Positions 5,759 through 8,564 of a DNA stretch of 8,564 bases are shown piece after piece; position 1 is the first letter of the stretch, and every line of letters starts with the position of its first letter. The notes below the pieces were generated by a model. The model searched no databases and was not told the DNA's origin. It saw nothing but the letters and a program-made list of their open reading frames with translations. A program made the translations under genes and the position numbers. This DNA is from Victivallales bacterium (lineage in GTDB: Bacteria; Verrucomicrobiota; Lentisphaeria; Oligosphaerales; Oligosphaeraceae): contig JAFYGL010000255.1 in NCBI GenBank assembly GCA_017543165.1, positions 1-8,564 on the forward strand, in the 5' to 3' direction.

Positions 5759-6982
5759 TTTGCCAGACGGCACGATCACGCAGTCCGTCTGCCTTTCGTC
5801 ATCTTCCTGGTCCTCAGGCGTCTGCTGCCTGGAGGCATTGAACACAAGACCTACGCACAACATTATGGAGGCGATGCTGGAGCCGCCATAGCTGACCAGC
5901 GGTGCGGTCACGCCCGTTGTGGGGAACAAGCCGCACACCACCCCCATGTTCATCATCGCCTGCAATGGGAGGAAGGCGCCAACTGCCATGCACATCAGCG
6001 CGCTGCTCCTGTCGGTGCATTGGCGGGCAATGGCGAAGGACAATATCATAAACAGAATATACAGGAATATACAAAGTGAAATACCAATGAATCCCAGTTC
6101 CTCGCCAATAACAGCGAAAACAAAGTCAGTATGGGATTCTGGAATAGAACGGTGCTTGAGGCGGCCCTGGCCAATGCCCAATCCAGTGACGCCGCCAGAG
6201 CCGATGGCGCATATCGAGCGGTCCAGCTGGTAATTGTCCACCGCTTTTTTTCGTTCACCGATTACGACCACTTCGCTGTTTTCGTTATGGTGTATGTAGT
6301 TCACTATTCTCTGGCGTCTGAACGGCGTGAGCAGAATGACGCAGACGCCTGCCAGGATGAGTATTGAGACAGTGGCCATAAGCATACGCAGTTTCACGCC
6401 TGCGAAATACATCACCAAAAACATGAGGAGGCATGTAATGACGCAGTTGCTAAGCGAGCGTCCACCAAGAATCAAAGCCATGAACAAGAATGCCACCGAG
6501 CCAGGTATTATAAGCCCGTCCTTCCATGATTCCACCTTGGCCGTGTCCCTCATTCCATAGTAGCAGGAGAGGAACAGAATAAGCGCGAACTTGGCGAATT
6601 CGGCGGGCTGCACGGTTATAGGCCCCAGGGAAAGCCATCTGCAAGCGCCATTTCTCACTTGTGCCAGAGGCATGTACGATGCCAGGCTGAACTTCAGGAA
6701 CTTGGTAGTCAGCGCATTGCCCACGTTCACCACCATAAGATAGCCAAGCGCAAGGCCAATCACCACCAGTATCCACTTGGAGGAGCGGGCAAGCAGATTT
6801 TTCGGTATGCAGGCCACCACCAGCGCCATCACAATGCCGCTTGCCACCCACACGATCTGCTTGTAGAGCATGCCATTGTCCAGTTTGGCATAAGTAGTGG
6901 AATACACTGCAATTATCCCGATGGCAAGCAGCGAGACAACCGTCAACGCCAAAGCCGCACTCAAAAACCTATTTTTCTCCAT
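5756..6982 (-). CDS. ftsW: FtsW-type SEDS peptidoglycan glycosyltransferase
   Basis: This 408-residue polytopic membrane protein has about ten hydrophobic segments. SEDS proteins polymerise lipid II into glycan strands with a partner class B PBP. Diagnostic blocks are NGACRWLSLG plus VQPAEFAKF (111-132), RRQRIVNYI (222-230), the GLGIGQG segment (267-273), PESHTDFVFAVIGEELG (281-297) with D286 at the catalytic Asp position, and GLFPTTGVTAPLVSYGGSS (351-369). The GVTAP form (Thr, not Pro) points to FtsW over RodA. The PDxG motif usual near residue 175 reads GGRSLSN instead. The hydrophilic C-terminal tail (385-408) is rich in Asp, Glu and Gln and probably cytoplasmic. The start is preceded by AAGGGGG (6996-6990) with a 7-nt spacer. 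No mur, fts or PBP gene adjoins it, so it sits outside a classic division cluster within this window; RodA remains a lesser alternative. Confidence 0.92.
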   Translation of the reverse strand: MEKNRFLSAALALTVVSLLAIGIIAVYSTTYAKLDNGMLYKQIVWVASGIVMALVVACIPKNLLARSSKWILVVIGLALGYLMVVNVGNALTTKFLKFSLASYMPLAQVRNGACRWLSLGPITVQPAEFAKFALILFLSCYYGMRDTAKVESWKDGLIIPGSVAFLFMALILGGRSLSNCVITCLLMFLVMYFAGVKLRMLMATVSILILAGVCVILLTPFRRQRIVNYIHHNENSEVVVIGERKKAVDNYQLDRSICAIGSGGVTGLGIGQGRLKHRSIPESHTDFVFAVIGEELGFIGISLCIFLYILFMILSFAIARQCTDRSSALMCMAVGAFLPLQAMMNMGVVCGLFPTTGVTAPLVSYGGSSIASIMLCVGLVFNASRQQTPEDQEDDERQTDCVIVPSGK

Positions 6983-7011
6983 TAGATGTCCCCCTTGTCA
7001 GCAAGTAGCAA

Positions 7012-8517
7012 TCATTGCGCCTGTTTCACGGCATTTTTATTTCGTTGCCTGGAGTTTTCGTACAAGCGGATGCATGTCTCGATGCGCCTGGCAACCATAG
7101 GTGATGCATTTGGAAGGTATGCCTTCAATGCTTCAATTGTCTTATCCTCTCTAGGCGCCGCGCAAAGTGAAATTGCGGCGGCCTCCCTCAAATCACGGCT
7201 TTCCTCTTCCTGCAAGGCAAGCACCAGGATATCAACCCAGCCATCAGGGCGTATAGAAGAAAGGAGCCGCAGCGCATTGTTGCGCACGCGTATCTCATCA
7301 TCTGCGCAAAGGTCCTTTGCCAATTCATCGCCGACAGTGCTTTTCTTGCGTGTGCGGAGTATGTCCACCAATGCCAGCCGCACTTCAATATAAGGCGAGT
7401 TCAGCATGTCCTTCAATGTTGCGTCCTGCAAATCGGCTCCATGACGCCGCAAATACATTAGGGCCGCGCGCCTGGAATCAATGGCATTTGACGCAATTCC
7501 CTGAATAGCCAGTTCCATTGGCACCTCACCAAATCCGCCGCCCAATATCATCGACATTGCCTGGCTGCCAAGAATGCCGCCTGAAGCCAATGCCTTCTCC
7601 AGCACAGGCCTGGCATTCTCGCCATAGAAGCGCAACACACGGCACAACGAGGACTTTTCGCTTTCGTTGAAGCGACTGCCTTCCCAAGCCTCTGAAATCA
7701 AATCAATACCAGCAGGAATCCTCAATTTGGCGCAGCCCTCGATTGCAGCCAGGGCGACAGCATTGTCCGTATCGGTGGCAAGTTTTCTGAGTATTGGCTC
7801 CGCGTCATTCATTAGAACCAAAACGCCCTTGGCGAGTTCCAATCTAACCTGCGGCGACTTGTCCTGCGCAAGAGCCTCCAATACCTCCACATTTGCCCTG
7901 CCCTCGTCCTCTGGCGCAAAATACGCCCGCACCGCCATGATGCGAAGCAAATCGGATTCCTCCTTGAAAAACGGCAGCAGCGCATTCTTGTCCAATGCGA
8001 ATGGATAGCAAAACGAAGCATTCAGCACATTCATCCTCACGGAAGAATCCGCATCAGCCAGCGCACCATTGACCAATGTGCGTAATTCTTCCAATTCTTC
8101 CTGGCTATGCGCGGCGCCTGCCCTGATGCGGAGGTTGCCAGCCATGGAAATGCGCCCCCGCAACTTGACACCCATGCAATCTGGCAGCACAGACGAGGCA
8201 AGCCTGCGTATATGCACATTCTCGTCCTTCAGCAGGCGCACCACAGGAAGACGCGCCTCCATCGGCATGGTACGGTCTTCAGTCAATGACACCAACGCGC
8301 TTTGGCGCACCTGCGCATCCGCATCCTTCAGGCAAAGCACAACAGCCTCGATTGCCGCAGGCGTGTTGTACTTGCCAATCACCATAGCCGCCCTCCTGCG
8401 CCTGGCAAGCTCGCCGCTGCGAATATCCTCCAGGCAACGGGAAATTGTCTGCTCCTCCGTCTCGCAAAATGCGGCAGGCAGGCTCAGCAATAACGCTATG
8501 GCAAGTAACAATCTCAT
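7012..8517 (-). CDS. Secreted or periplasmic HEAT-repeat protein
   Basis: This 501-residue protein starts with a signal peptide (residues 1-18, MRLLLAIALLLSLPAAFC). Cleavage after AFC is plausible; the Phe before Cys is a poor lipobox, so lipidation is unlikely but not excluded. The rest is a near-continuous series of paired helices of HEAT type. Good examples are residues 40-80 (RRRAAMVIGKY, DADAQVRQSALVSL), 96-112, 156-172, 218-236, 345-360, 375-390, 405-422 and 438-452, each with the D-x-x-V-R-x-x-A-like pattern. No catalytic motif is seen, so it is probably a scaffold or binding protein. It is 29 nt upstream of ftsW, so a role near the cell-wall machinery is possible but only inferred. 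The start is chosen from the signal peptide; there is no clear Shine-Dalgarno sequence, and the frame is open upstream to the window edge without an ATG, GTG or TTG start. Confidence 0.85.
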   Translation of the reverse strand: MRLLLAIALLLSLPAAFCETEEQTISRCLEDIRSGELARRRRAAMVIGKYNTPAAIEAVVLCLKDADAQVRQSALVSLTEDRTMPMEARLPVVRLLKDENVHIRRLASSVLPDCMGVKLRGRISMAGNLRIRAGAAHSQEELEELRTLVNGALADADSSVRMNVLNASFCYPFALDKNALLPFFKEESDLLRIMAVRAYFAPEDEGRANVEVLEALAQDKSPQVRLELAKGVLVLMNDAEPILRKLATDTDNAVALAAIEGCAKLRIPAGIDLISEAWEGSRFNESEKSSLCRVLRFYGENARPVLEKALASGGILGSQAMSMILGGGFGEVPMELAIQGIASNAIDSRRAALMYLRRHGADLQDATLKDMLNSPYIEVRLALVDILRTRKKSTVGDELAKDLCADDEIRVRNNALRLLSSIRPDGWVDILVLALQEEESRDLREAAAISLCAAPREDKTIEALKAYLPNASPMVARRIETCIRLYENSRQRNKNAVKQAQ

Positions 8518-8540
8518 TTGCAGGTCAAATGTTCGCGTGG

Positions 8541-8564
8541 GACTGTGGACTGTGGACTGTGGAC
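8541..8564. repeat. Heptamer tandem repeat (GACTGTG)n, running off the right edge
   Basis: Three exact copies of GACTGTG (8541-8547, 8548-8554, 8555-8561) are followed by GAC, the start of a fourth, at the last base of the window. On the coding strand this is a run of CACAGTC units ending 23 bp upstream of the HEAT-protein start. The total copy number cannot be seen. It resembles the short heptameric tandem repeats found in intergenic DNA of several bacterial groups. Confidence 0.75.

Noticed and set aside
5756..6982. Assignment as RodA
   Set aside because: The GVTAP form in the SYGGSS block matches FtsW better than the Pro-containing RodA form, and no mre or mrdA gene is adjacent. This is a preference, not proof.
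7012..8517. HEAT protein as a lipoprotein
   Set aside because: The residue before Cys18 is Phe, outside the usual Gly/Ala/Ser lipobox position, and the Leu position is also off.
1..8564. Mobile element, CRISPR array or prophage
   Set aside because: No transposase, integrase, phage gene, spaced direct repeats or terminal inverted repeats were seen; the only repeats are short local ones.

Overview
All genes in this window lie on the minus strand, so transcription runs from high to low coordinates. The best taxonomic hint is the pseudopilin at 3894-3100. It has an [28 protein letters not shown] N-terminus and an exact H-X9-DG motif near its C-terminus. That pairing is expanded mainly in the PVC bacteria (Lentisphaerae, Planctomycetes, Verrucomicrobia, Kiritimatiellae). 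A CBM9-type secreted protein and a GxDLY/Lipase_GDSL_3-type SGNH hydrolase next to it fit a Lentisphaeria-like polysaccharide degrader. This assignment is inference from gene content; no rRNA or other marker is present.

Region A (8564 to 4268) is a tightly packed housekeeping run. It begins with a secreted HEAT-repeat protein (8517-7012), followed by an FtsW-type SEDS glycosyltransferase (6982-5756), an M42-family metallo-aminopeptidase (5746-4778) and PurE (4768-4268). The gaps are 29, 9 and 9 nt. At the last two junctions the upstream stop codon lies inside the downstream Shine-Dalgarno sequence, so co-transcription and translational coupling are likely. The promoter is not visible. A heptamer tandem repeat sits just upstream of the HEAT gene and runs off the right edge.

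Region B (4267 to 3895) is a non-coding spacer of about 370 bases. It holds an 8-bp tandem duplication, a small perfect dyad, a 12-bp inverted repeat, a plausible sigma70-type minus-strand promoter and a short hairpin followed by a U-run in the predicted leader of the next operon. No clear intrinsic terminator for purE was found.

Region C (3894 to 1) looks like a carbohydrate-related operon. It contains the H-X9-DG pseudopilin, an SGNH hydrolase without a signal peptide, and a large secreted protein with an N-terminal CBM9-like domain. The last gene is open for 655 codons and is cut by the left edge. The gaps are 12 and 45 nt. A reasonable reading is that the pseudopilin and the CBM9 protein act outside the cytoplasm on a glycan, while the SGNH enzyme removes acyl groups from imported sugars. 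The substrate cannot be read from this sequence.

Nothing here is a clear mobile element, CRISPR array, tRNA or rRNA. The most interesting items are the pseudopilin-SGNH-CBM9 cassette with its structured upstream region, the FtsW lacking the usual PDxG motif, and the secreted HEAT protein heading an ftsW operon.
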